From Lachnospiraceae bacterium (GTDB lineage: Bacteria > Bacillota > Clostridia > Lachnospirales > Lachnospiraceae), in the NCBI GenBank assembly GCA_021205755.1, contig JAJPWX010000095.1, forward strand, positions 1 to 50,904: a stretch of DNA of 50,904 nucleotides, in the 5' to 3' direction. Below the pieces are notes generated by a model. The model ran no database searches and had not been told where the DNA came from. It saw only the letters and a list, made by a program, of their open reading frames with translations. The translations under genes were made by a program, and so were the position numbers. The stretch's first letter is position 1; each line of letters begins with the position of its first letter. Shown piece after piece: positions 1 through 8,100 of this stretch.

Positions 1-268
1 TCAATTCGGCTACGCCGCTCTGAGACGGACTTTGCCGCAGTTTGACGAAGAGCCATATTATAGTGAAAGCCTGGCGGCATGAAAAACCGTTGGGCTTTTG
101 TGATGATAGTGTATCATAACAGCATCCTTTTGGATAAATATGTGTCCCTTTTCGAAATCAGAGGCTTCAAAATGGAAAAAAGAGAACAGATTCAGAGGGT
201 ACGATATTTCAATCTTTCTGCCAGCAGATATCCATCCGCTGGCAGTCTTTATGTAGATCAAGCTGTTC
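1..268. other. Non-coding or unrecognised window edge
   Basis: No convincing gene is visible. The short open frames here lack ribosome binding sites and resemble no family I know. A hairpin with 8-bp arms (CTGCCAGC at 218-225 and GCTGGCAG at 238-245) lies just beyond the stop of the minus-strand gene at 269-889. It may mark the end of that transcript, but it has no good U-tract on the minus strand, so a terminator call is weak. Confidence 0.4.
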
Positions 269-889
269 TTATAAGTTCATTCCGATTATGGAGCAGATGA
301 TTTGAGCACAATTTTCATAGCCGAGAGTTCCGCTGTCTAATAGTATATCGTAATTCTTGCGATCTCCCCATTTCTGCTCGGTAAACATGTTGTAATGACG
401 GGCACGTTCACGGTCAGAACGGATAATTTCCTCACGGGCGGTTGCTTCTGGCATACCATACTCCTTCACGCTGTGTTCAATGCGTTTTTCCATATCCGCA
501 TAGATAAAGACGCGAAGCACATCCTTGCGGTCTCTGAGGATATAGTCCGCGCATCTGCCCACAATGACACAGCTTCCGGCATCTGCATAGTTTCGGATGA
601 TTTCCTGCTGTGCGCAGAAAACCTGTGTAGTTAAAGGAAGCGGCTGATTACTTGCTTCTTCCAGCATACCATAGCCATAGCTGGTTCCCATGGCAAGGTT
701 GTACAGGAAACTGCTGGTGATTTTCTGATCAGACTTCTCAATGTACTCTTTAGGAACACCTGATACCTTAGCGGCTTCATCGATTAATTCTCTGTCGTAA
801 TAAAGGATATTTTTTCGACTTGCCACCAGTTTCCCAATTGTGCGTCCTCCGCTGCCTAACTCCCTGCTGATTGTGATAATTCGTTTCAT
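269..889 (-). CDS. Cytidylate kinase-like family protein
   Basis: A 206-residue protein starting MKRIITISRELGSGG. The N-terminal glycine-rich loop (GSGGRTIG, about residues 12-19) occupies the P-loop position, and the following YYDRELIDEAA segment is typical of the cytidylate kinase-like family (AAA-type NMP kinase fold) common in Clostridia. True Cmk phosphorylates CMP/dCMP. Members of this family are usually separate from the housekeeping cmk and their substrate is not established, so I do not assign the symbol. The start has a strong AGGAGGTG ribosome binding site on the minus strand about 6 bases upstream of the ATG. The gene stands alone, with a possible extended -10 promoter near 1088-1096. 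Confidence 0.85.
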   Translation of the reverse strand: MKRIITISRELGSGGRTIGKLVASRKNILYYDRELIDEAAKVSGVPKEYIEKSDQKITSSFLYNLAMGTSYGYGMLEEASNQPLPLTTQVFCAQQEIIRNYADAGSCVIVGRCADYILRDRKDVLRVFIYADMEKRIEHSVKEYGMPEATAREEIIRSDRERARHYNMFTEQKWGDRKNYDILLDSGTLGYENCAQIICSIIGMNL

Positions 890-1200
890 AGGGGCACCTC
901 CTTATTTTTATATTTATGCCACATTTTTTGCTGGTGCTTTGCAGACTTGTCATGATGTTACATATATGGTAACTGCGCAACGAAAAAAGGAACATTCTGC
1001 GCGATTGTTGCGGCTTTCGTTCATAATCGCATTGCGGGTTCGAAAATAATATGCTATGGTCTGTAGTTTGCCAGTTGTTATAGAAGTATTATAACACATA
1101 AACGAATAAATAAAACTGAAAAAACAATAAAGTGTAATAAAAGAACGCCTGCAGCATATGAGATCAAGGCTGACAGAACGTAATCGTTGTGACAATAATG
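890..1200. promoter_or_regulatory. Intergenic region with possible minus-strand promoter
   Basis: About 310 bases with no supported gene. On the minus strand an extended -10 element TGTTATAAT lies at 1088-1096 (read as ATTATAACA on the plus strand) and could drive the cytidylate-kinase-like gene with a leader of about 190 nt. No good -35 hexamer is present at the right distance, so this depends on the extended -10. Nothing else was recognised. Confidence 0.35.
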
Positions 1201-1794
1201 TTATTCATTTATCAATGTGGATAGGCTTTCCAGCTCTAACGAGTCAGGAGTAATATATGCCATCAAGCCACGTATTACCAGGTTCTGCATCAATGAGCTG
1301 ATTTCTTCTGTACTCAGGTCCTTCCCCTTTTCATTCCAGAGCTGCAAAAGGCCAAACATAGCAGAATTTATATAATTAATTAGATAATCAAAATAAGGAG
1401 ATTCAGTTGAAAGAGGCAGATAATCTTTTACCAGAGGGAGTAATTCGGCTTTTACTTTGGGGAAAAACGCAGAGTCTCCGTTCGGTCCCAGAAGAAGATA
1501 GATTCTTTCATTCATAGCTGCAAAAATAGCCTGAAACATGCTGTTCAGGGAATTCGTCTCCGACATAACCTGCAGAATCGTTTGTTTCAGCTCGTCCAAT
1601 AGTTCTGCTTCTGCATTCGCAACCAGATCATCAATATCTAAAAAATATTCATAAAAGGTACCGCGGTTATAGGTTGTGCGCCTGGTAAGCTCGTTTACAG
1701 CGATTTTGGAAATTGGTTTCTCGCTGATCAGCGACCAGAATGCATCCAGAAAGCACTTGCGCGTTTTTTGGGCGGTTTCAGACAGTTTTTTCAT
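1201..1794 (-). CDS. TetR/AcrR family transcriptional regulator
   Basis: A 197-residue regulator if started at the ATG at 1794 (MKKLSETAQKTRKCFL). That start has GAGGAA about 8 bases upstream. An in-frame ATG at 1818 has no Shine-Dalgarno sequence. The N-terminal helix-turn-helix contains KIAVNELTRRTTYNRGTFY, the usual TetR recognition region, followed by a FYEYFLDIDDL segment and a variable all-helical C-terminal ligand domain. The gene diverges from the ABC exporter at 1964-4982, and a 17-bp palindrome lies between them. It is therefore probably the local repressor of that exporter, releasing DNA when an exported compound binds. The ligand is unknown. Confidence 0.9.
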   Translation of the reverse strand: MKKLSETAQKTRKCFLDAFWSLISEKPISKIAVNELTRRTTYNRGTFYEYFLDIDDLVANAEAELLDELKQTILQVMSETNSLNSMFQAIFAAMNERIYLLLGPNGDSAFFPKVKAELLPLVKDYLPLSTESPYFDYLINYINSAMFGLLQLWNEKGKDLSTEEISSLMQNLVIRGLMAYITPDSLELESLSTLINE

Positions 1795-1871
1795 TTGTTT
1801 TTCCTCGTTTCTTACCATGTATCAATTGCAGATAATCGGACGTTAAATATCCCGTACAACAAAAAATCCGA

Positions 1872-1921
1872 CAGATTTCAAAAATCTGATGGTTGAATTA
1901 CGTTTTTTTCGTGTGTATAAT
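1872..1921 (+). promoter_or_regulatory. Promoter and candidate TetR operator for the ABC exporter
   Basis: A sigma-A type promoter reads TTGAAT (1893-1898), 17-bp spacer, TATAAT (1916-1921), in front of the gene at 1964. Just upstream of the -35 is a perfect 7-3-7 palindrome, CAGATTTCAAAAATCTG (1872-1888). The spacing and the divergent TetR gene make it a good operator candidate that could control both directions. A second short palindrome, CAACATGTTG (1933-1942), lies in the leader. Confidence 0.7.
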
Positions 1922-1963
1922 GCATTCTACAACAACATGTTGGAAAAATCAAGGAGGAATTTT

Positions 1964-2878
1964 ATGACAGTAATTTCTGTGGATCATCTGACAAAAGACT
2001 ACGGCCACGGCCGCGGTGTGTTTGATGTATCGATTCAGGTGGATAAAGGCGAATGCTATGGTTTCCTCGGCCCGAACGGAGCCGGGAAAACCACGACCAT
2101 CCGTCATCTGATGGGCTTTTCAAAGCCTGAGAAGGGCAGTACCGCAATCTCCGGGATGGACAGCTGGGAGAACAGCGCAACCTTGAAAAATACGGTCGGC
2201 TATCTTCCGGGGGAAGTAACGCTGCCGGCTGGACTTTCAGGAACCGGGTTCCTGCGCATGATGGGGCAGATGCGCCATGTGGAGAATGATAGTTATCTGA
2301 AGATGCTGCTGGAGAAGTTTGATCTGGACCCCAATGTCAGTATTAAACGGATGAGCCTGGGCGTAAAGCGCAAACTCGCTGTTGTCACGGCCTTTATGCA
2401 GGATCCGGATATCCTGATCCTGGATGAGCCGACTTCCGGACTTGATCCGGTCATGCAGGAGACTTTCATTGATTTTGTAAAGGAAGAAAAAAAGCGGGGC
2501 AAGACAATTTTCCTCTCTTCCCATATCTTCCATGAGGTGGATGCTACCTGCGATCGTATTGCGATCATAAGGGACGGAAAGATTGTCTCCGAGTTCAAGT
2601 CGGAGGAACTCAAACAGAAGCATGACCGCATCTACCGTGTGACCTTTGCGGACGAGGCGTCTTATACGGCATTTGTTCAGAAACCGTTTCGGTTTACATC
2701 AAAAAACAAAGGAAAACTCCGTGCAAGGGTACAGATGGAAGCAGACCGTGTTGGTGAATTGATGACCTGTCTTTGCGATTATAATATCACAGACTTTATT
2801 GAAATACCGTTTACTTTGGAGGACTATTTCATGGGCTTCTACGATACCGGCCATCATTTTAAGGGGGTGAGCGCATGA
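1964..2878 (+). CDS. ABC exporter ATP-binding protein (first)
   Basis: A 304-residue ATPase of the ABC-2 drug/antibiotic export class. The start is ATG 1964, which has AGGAGGA seven bases upstream; the frame is open back to 1889 but that extension has no ribosome binding site. Visible motifs are Walker A GPNGAGKT, the signature SLGVKRK (the export-family variant of LSGGQ), Walker B LILDEPTSGLD and the switch histidine in LSSH. The last ~80 residues form the usual DUF4162-like tail. The 3' end overlaps the next ATPase gene by ATGA, so translation is coupled. The two ATPases probably form a heterodimer serving the permease at 3798-4982. Confidence 0.93.
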   Translation: MTVISVDHLTKDYGHGRGVFDVSIQVDKGECYGFLGPNGAGKTTTIRHLMGFSKPEKGSTAISGMDSWENSATLKNTVGYLPGEVTLPAGLSGTGFLRMMGQMRHVENDSYLKMLLEKFDLDPNVSIKRMSLGVKRKLAVVTAFMQDPDILILDEPTSGLDPVMQETFIDFVKEEKKRGKTIFLSSHIFHEVDATCDRIAIIRDGKIVSEFKSEELKQKHDRIYRVTFADEASYTAFVQKPFRFTSKNKGKLRARVQMEADRVGELMTCLCDYNITDFIEIPFTLEDYFMGFYDTGHHFKGVSA

Positions 2879-3798
2879 GCGAAGGTCTTATATCTGTAAG
2901 AAATCTGACAAAGGATTACGGTGAGAACCGCGGCGTGTTTGACATTTCCCTGGATATTCAGGAAGGCGAGGTGTTCGGCTATCTGGGGACCAACGGTTCT
3001 GGAAAGACAACCACTATCCGCCATATGATGGGCTTTTTGAAGCCGGATTCCGGCGAAGTGCTGGTGAATGGGTTAAACCCATGGAAACAGGCTCCGGAGG
3101 TGATGAAGGATGTCAGTTATATTCCCGGGGAGATTGCGTTTCCGGATCTGCCCACCGGCACGGACTTTTTTAAAGTACAGGCGCAGTTTCTGGGCGTGAA
3201 AGATTTTACTTATATGAATCATCTGATCGACCTTCTGGGTCTGGACCCGTCCGCCAATCTGAAGCGCATGAGCAAAGGAATGAAGCAGAAGACGGCGATC
3301 GTTGCCGCACTCATGGGTGATAAGAAAATACTGATCATGGACGAACCGACTACCGGCCTCGATCCGCTGATGCGCGAGACCTTCCTGGAATTGGTCCGTG
3401 AGGAAAAGAAAAAAGGCAGGACGATCTTCATGTCCAGCCATATTTTTGAGGAAATCGAGGATGTCTGCGACCGGGTTGCCATTATCGGGAACGGAAAAAT
3501 TAAGGATGTGTTGAGCCTTTATAAGCTGCGTCATGACACACCGAGAATGTTCCGGATCACGTTTGCCAGTGAAGCAGCTGCGCGGGAATACGTGCAGAGA
3601 GTTCCGGAGGCAGCCGTGGATGAGAAGGGAGCGTCCTCTCGTGAAAACCAGGCAGCAGTTTCCTTTGCCGTTCCGGCTGCCGAGACCGACCGCGTAATAA
3701 AGGCGACGAAAGGTCTGCCGGTGATTTCGGTTGACGAGACTCACGAAGATCTTGAAGAATATTTCATGAATATATATCGGAAGGAGATCAGACAATAA
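2875..3798 (+). CDS. ABC exporter ATP-binding protein (second)
   Basis: A 307-residue paralogue of the preceding ATPase, with the same opening (ISVRNLTKDYGENRGVFDIS). It has Walker A GTNGSGKT, signature RMSKGMKQK, Walker B ILIMDEPTTGLD and the switch histidine in MSSH. Its start overlaps the previous stop (ATGA), with AAGGGGG upstream, and its TAATG end overlaps the permease start. Tandem ATPases followed by one permease is a recurring layout in Clostridia. The pair most likely arose by duplication and works as a heterodimer. The substrate cannot be told from the sequence. Confidence 0.92.
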   Translation: MSEGLISVRNLTKDYGENRGVFDISLDIQEGEVFGYLGTNGSGKTTTIRHMMGFLKPDSGEVLVNGLNPWKQAPEVMKDVSYIPGEIAFPDLPTGTDFFKVQAQFLGVKDFTYMNHLIDLLGLDPSANLKRMSKGMKQKTAIVAALMGDKKILIMDEPTTGLDPLMRETFLELVREEKKKGRTIFMSSHIFEEIEDVCDRVAIIGNGKIKDVLSLYKLRHDTPRMFRITFASEAAAREYVQRVPEAAVDEKGASSRENQAAVSFAVPAAETDRVIKATKGLPVISVDETHEDLEEYFMNIYRKEIRQ

Positions 3799-4982
3799 TG
3801 AAAGTTACAAAAATATTTTCCTGGCCGCTGATGAAGCAGAGCCTGAAATCGAATCGGGTTCTGGCCATCGCCTGTACGCTTGTTTTGTGCCTGATGACCG
3901 TAGTCACGACCTATGCGGGTAATCTGATTGGCTCCCTGGAGGAGAGCCAGGATTATACAGAAGCGCAGACAGATTTCTATAGTCACCTGTATGTGCTGGT
4001 TTCCTATAATGAGATGATGGGAACCGAATTGAGCTATGAGGATTTTGCGGAGGCGGAAGACCGCACCATGTATGATACGGCGTTTGAGATGGCATCCGCG
4101 CAGTCGGATGACCTGGATCTTTCCAGTGAAAACTTTGAGACCTCTGCGGAAATACTTGCGGAATCCGATGCTGGTCTGGATGCCTATATTTCTGAGTTTG
4201 AGTATGTCTATGCTCTTGGCTCCGTACAGGGCTGCTTCTCCGGAGATGATCTGGATATTGAATCCATGATGACGATGATGCTGGAGATGATGGGTATCCC
4301 ATCGGATATGCTGGAAGCGATGACCGATATGGATCCTTCCGTCATGCTCAATCAGATGTATTTCACGATCATGAGCCTGCTGCCGATCATTCTGTTCCTT
4401 GTATTTGCGGGGAACGCACTGGTGGTCGATCAGGTAGATAAAGGGTCTATGGCATATATTCTCTCCACGCCGACGAAGCGCAGCGCGGTGGTCATTACGC
4501 AGGCCGTTTATATGATAGTCATACCGTTTATTATGGTCGGATGCGGTTTCCTTGTAAGGCTGGCTGCTACCCACGCATTCGCCGGGGAAGTGGATGTTGC
4601 TAAATATGCAGCACTCTATGGAGGACTGTATGTGCTGACAGAGGCAATGGCAGGAATTTGCTATCTGGCGAGCTGCCTGTTTAACCTCAGCAAATATGCG
4701 CTGGGGCTGGGCGGCGGCCTGAATGTATGGTTCTTCCTCTGCTCCCTGCTTGGTATGTTTGGCTCAGAGACTATGGTCAGCATGGGCATCGGTGTAGAGA
4801 TGCTGGATAATTTCAACCGTCTTACACTGGTTGGTCTCTATGACATCGAAGCGTTGGAAACGGTTGGCTCCGGGAGTGTAGACTATGCGTTTGTACCGAA
4901 ACTGGTTGCTCTTGTAGTAATTGCAATCGCATGCTATGTAGCTGGTATGATACGGTTCCAGAAAAAGGATCTGCCGCTGTAA
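3798..4982 (+). CDS. ABC-2 type exporter permease
   Basis: A 394-residue membrane protein translated from the TAATG overlap with the ATPase. It has one N-terminal transmembrane segment (about residues 20-45), then a long acidic extracytoplasmic region rich in D, E and M (about 50-185), then a block of five or so hydrophobic segments from about residue 193 to the end, including LPIILFLVFAGNALVVDQVDKG, typical of ABC-2 permeases. With the two ATPases it forms an export pump under the divergent TetR regulator. A drug, bacteriocin or lipid substrate is possible, but none is indicated. The operon ends at a terminator at 5013-5066. Confidence 0.88.
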   Translation: MKVTKIFSWPLMKQSLKSNRVLAIACTLVLCLMTVVTTYAGNLIGSLEESQDYTEAQTDFYSHLYVLVSYNEMMGTELSYEDFAEAEDRTMYDTAFEMASAQSDDLDLSSENFETSAEILAESDAGLDAYISEFEYVYALGSVQGCFSGDDLDIESMMTMMLEMMGIPSDMLEAMTDMDPSVMLNQMYFTIMSLLPIILFLVFAGNALVVDQVDKGSMAYILSTPTKRSAVVITQAVYMIVIPFIMVGCGFLVRLAATHAFAGEVDVAKYAALYGGLYVLTEAMAGICYLASCLFNLSKYALGLGGGLNVWFFLCSLLGMFGSETMVSMGIGVEMLDNFNRLTLVGLYDIEALETVGSGSVDYAFVPKLVALVVIAIACYVAGMIRFQKKDLPL

Positions 4983-5012
4983 ATTGGCAAAATGTTATGA
5001 TTAGATAACAGT

Positions 5013-5066
5013 ATCCCGATACGATGGTCACAGGTAAAAGATGGCTTTCGTACCGGGATTTTTAAA
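5013..5066 (+). terminator. Rho-independent terminator of the ABC operon
   Basis: A 12-bp stem pairs ATCCCGATACGA (5013-5024) with TCGTACCGGGAT (5048-5059), with one G-T pair, followed by TTTTAAATTTTTTA. It separates the exporter operon from the activase promoter just downstream. Confidence 0.85.
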
Positions 5067-5073
5067 TTTTTTA

Positions 5074-5125
5074 TTATTAGACTGACTGGTTCGGACTTGA
5101 CACAAAAGGAAACATACGTTATAAC
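5074..5125 (+). promoter_or_regulatory. Promoter of the activase gene, with shared upstream box
   Basis: TTGACA (5097-5102), 17-bp spacer, TATAAC (5120-5125). Upstream lies TTATTAGACTGAC (5074-5086), and the -10 sits within AACATACGTTATAACAC, which contains the palindrome GTTATAAC. The same three blocks, with identical spacing, recur at 40404-40455 in front of a GT8 gene. The blocks are conserved while the bases between them differ, which suggests a shared regulator. Confidence 0.8.
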
Positions 5126-5159
5126 ACGCCTATAACAAAAGAAGAGAGGAAGTCATTAA

Positions 5160-8100
5160 GTGGAAAATACGAACGGGGAGCTTCGGATTGGAATCGACGT
5201 GGGTTCCACAACAGTGAAAGTGGTGATTACGGATGCCCGAACGCAGGATGTGCTTTATGCGCGGTACGTGCGGCATAATGCGAGGCAGAAGGAAACGGTT
5301 GGCAATCTGCTTGCGGAGGCGGAAGAGAAGAAATACCCGGATCAGCGGTTCCGGGCGGCAGTCTGCGGCTCCGGAGGCCGGACGATTGCCGAAAAGCTGG
5401 GCGTTCATTACATACAGGAGGTGGTGGCTAATTCGGCTGCGGTCCGGGTATTGTACCCACAGGTAAAAACAGCGATTGAACTCGGCGGCCAGGACGCGAA
5501 GGTTGTGTTTTTTTATTTTGATAAGGAGAAACAGCAGCTGCAGACCTCTGATATGCGGATGAATGGAAGCTGTGCCGGCGGCACCGGTGCTTTTATTGAT
5601 GAAGTAGCGGCGCTTCTGAATGTGGAGACGGAGCAGTTTGAAGCTCTGGCATCGCAGGGTCAGACGGTCTATGACATCTCCGGCCGCTGCGGTGTGTTCG
5701 CAAAGACGGATATCCAGCCTCTGCTGCTTTCCGGGGCAAAGAAAGAGGATATTGCACTTTCCACGTTTCATGCCATTGCAAAACAGACCATTGGCGGTCT
5801 GGCGCAGGGGCTGGAGCTGGCGCCGCCCATTATTTTCGAGGGAGGACCGCTGACCTTCAATCCGACATTGATCGAGACCTTTGCAAAGAGACTCCGTTTG
5901 AAAGATGAGGATATTGTGCGTCCGGAACATCCGGAAACGATTGTGGCTTATGGTACGGCTATTGCCATAGATCAGATCTTTCCGGAAAAAGAGGGAGAAG
6001 CGGATACAGTCACTTTACGTGAACTGATGGAGAGACTCGCCGCTCCGGAAAAATCTTCCCGGGAGACAGAGCACAAGGCAAAGCCTTTCTTTTGCATACC
6101 GGAAGAAAAGAAGCGGTTTCAGGAGAGACATGCCAGGGAACTGCAGGCGTTATGTACGCCGAAACCGGTGGATGGAGAGCTGCGGGTCTGGCTGGGGATT
6201 GACTCCGGCAGTACCACATCAAAGTTTGTCCTGCTGGATGAGGAAGGCCGGGTAGTTGACCGCTTTTATGCGCCCAACAAAGGAGAAGCCCTGCTGGTGG
6301 TGCGGGACGGTCTGCTTGAAATGAAGCGAAAATATGATGCGCAGGGCATCCGACTGCATATTCTTGGCCTTGGTACGACCGGGTATGGAGAAAACCTGTT
6401 GGCGCGGGCATTTGGCGCGGACTATCATACGGTCGAGACGGTGGCGCATGCCATGGGCTGCACGCATTACTATCCGGATACCACATTTTTACTGGACATC
6501 GGCGGTCAGGACATGAAAGCAATCTGGCTGGAGGATGGCATTATCACGAACATCATGCTGAATGAGGCCTGCTCGTCCGGGTGCGGCTCTTTTCTGGAGA
6601 ATTTTGCCTCCGGCCTGCAGATACCGGTGGATGAGATTGCGGAGACAGCTTTTCGCTCCGAATCTCCGGCGAAGCTTGGCAGCCGCTGTACGGTGTTCAT
6701 GAACAGTACGATCATTACGGAACAGCGAAACGGGAAGGGGCCGGATGATATTATGGCCGGACTTTGCCGTTCTGTGATCGAGAATGTTTTTACGAAAGTC
6801 ATCCGTATTTCTGATACAGCCCAGTTAGGGAAGCATGTTGTAGTGCAGGGCGGCACGTTCCGCAATCAGGCGGTGCTGCGTGCTCTGGAGGAATATCTGG
6901 GAATTGAAGTAAAGCTGGCACCTTATCCGGGCGAGATGGGGGCCATCGGTGCGGCTCTGGAGGTGAAACGCCAGATAACAGAAGCAGGCTATCTGGACGG
7001 AAAAGAATCCTCTTTTATAGGATTTGACGCTCTGGAGAAATTCTCTTATGAGACGCGCAGCGGCGTACAGTGTACTGGCTGTGGAAATCGTTGCAGCCGC
7101 ACAATCGTTACTTTTTCTACCGGAAAGACTTGGGTATCAGGCAACCGGTGTGAGAAAGGGGCCGTGGTTGAAGAAAAAAATGTGACCTCAGGATGTGGAC
7201 AGCAGAGTAAGGCAGACGATATAAAATCCGCGAAAGAACGCAGGACAGCGTCAGAGAAATTAGCAGGAAAACAGACAGATAAACAAACGGAAAAACAAAT
7301 AGAAAAACCAACAGAAAAGCAAACTGAGGGGCCTGCGGATTTATTTGCAGAACGCGAGAAGCTTCTCTTTGCAGATTACCCGTACCATCAGGCAGCTCCG
7401 TACAAAGGAGAAGTGATTGGTCTGCCCAGAGTTTTGGAATTCTGGGACAGTATGCCGTTCTGGAACACTTTTTTCCGGGCGCTGGGTTATCAGACGAAGT
7501 TTTCCCACAAAAGCTCGCGGAAGCTTTACGAGCAGGGGTTACAGTACGTAGCGTCGGATACGGTCTGTTTTCCGGCAAAGCTGGTGCATGGGCATGTCAT
7601 GGATCTGGCCGGGATGGGCGTAGACCGCATCTTTTTCCCTTATGTGATGCACATGCCCCCGGAGGGAGTGGACAAGCTCAGTCCTTATGTCTGTTCTGTT
7701 TTACAGGGATATCCAATGGTCGTGCGCAATTCGCAGAATCCGGAGAAAAACGGGAAGGTTATCTTTGATACACCGGTATTCCACTGGTTTGAGGAGAAAG
7801 ACCGGAAAAAGCAGATCTGCAGCTATGCGGTGGAGACGCTGGGGGTGACGAAGGCAGAGGCGGCGTCGGCCTTTGCGGACGGGGAGCAGGCGCTGCTGTC
7901 TTTTCGGGAAACGCTGACGCGGCGTGGCAGTGAGATCGTCCGCCAGGCGCATGAATCCGGCACATATGCGGTGGTATTGGCCGGACGGCCTTATCACACG
8001 GATCCTTTTATCTGCCACGATCTGTCCAGACGCTTCACTGAACGCGGCGTTCCTGTACTGACGGTGGACAGTCTGCCGGGGCTTAGTGAACAGGATTTGA

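Noticed and set aside
3741-4574. 277-codon minus-strand frame opposite the ABC permease
   Set aside because: His/Ile/Arg-rich composition typical of antisense of a membrane protein gene; no start signal.
5130-5930. Long minus-strand frame opposite the activase gene
   Set aside because: It lies entirely opposite strongly conserved ASKHA motifs and has no start signal; a shadow frame.
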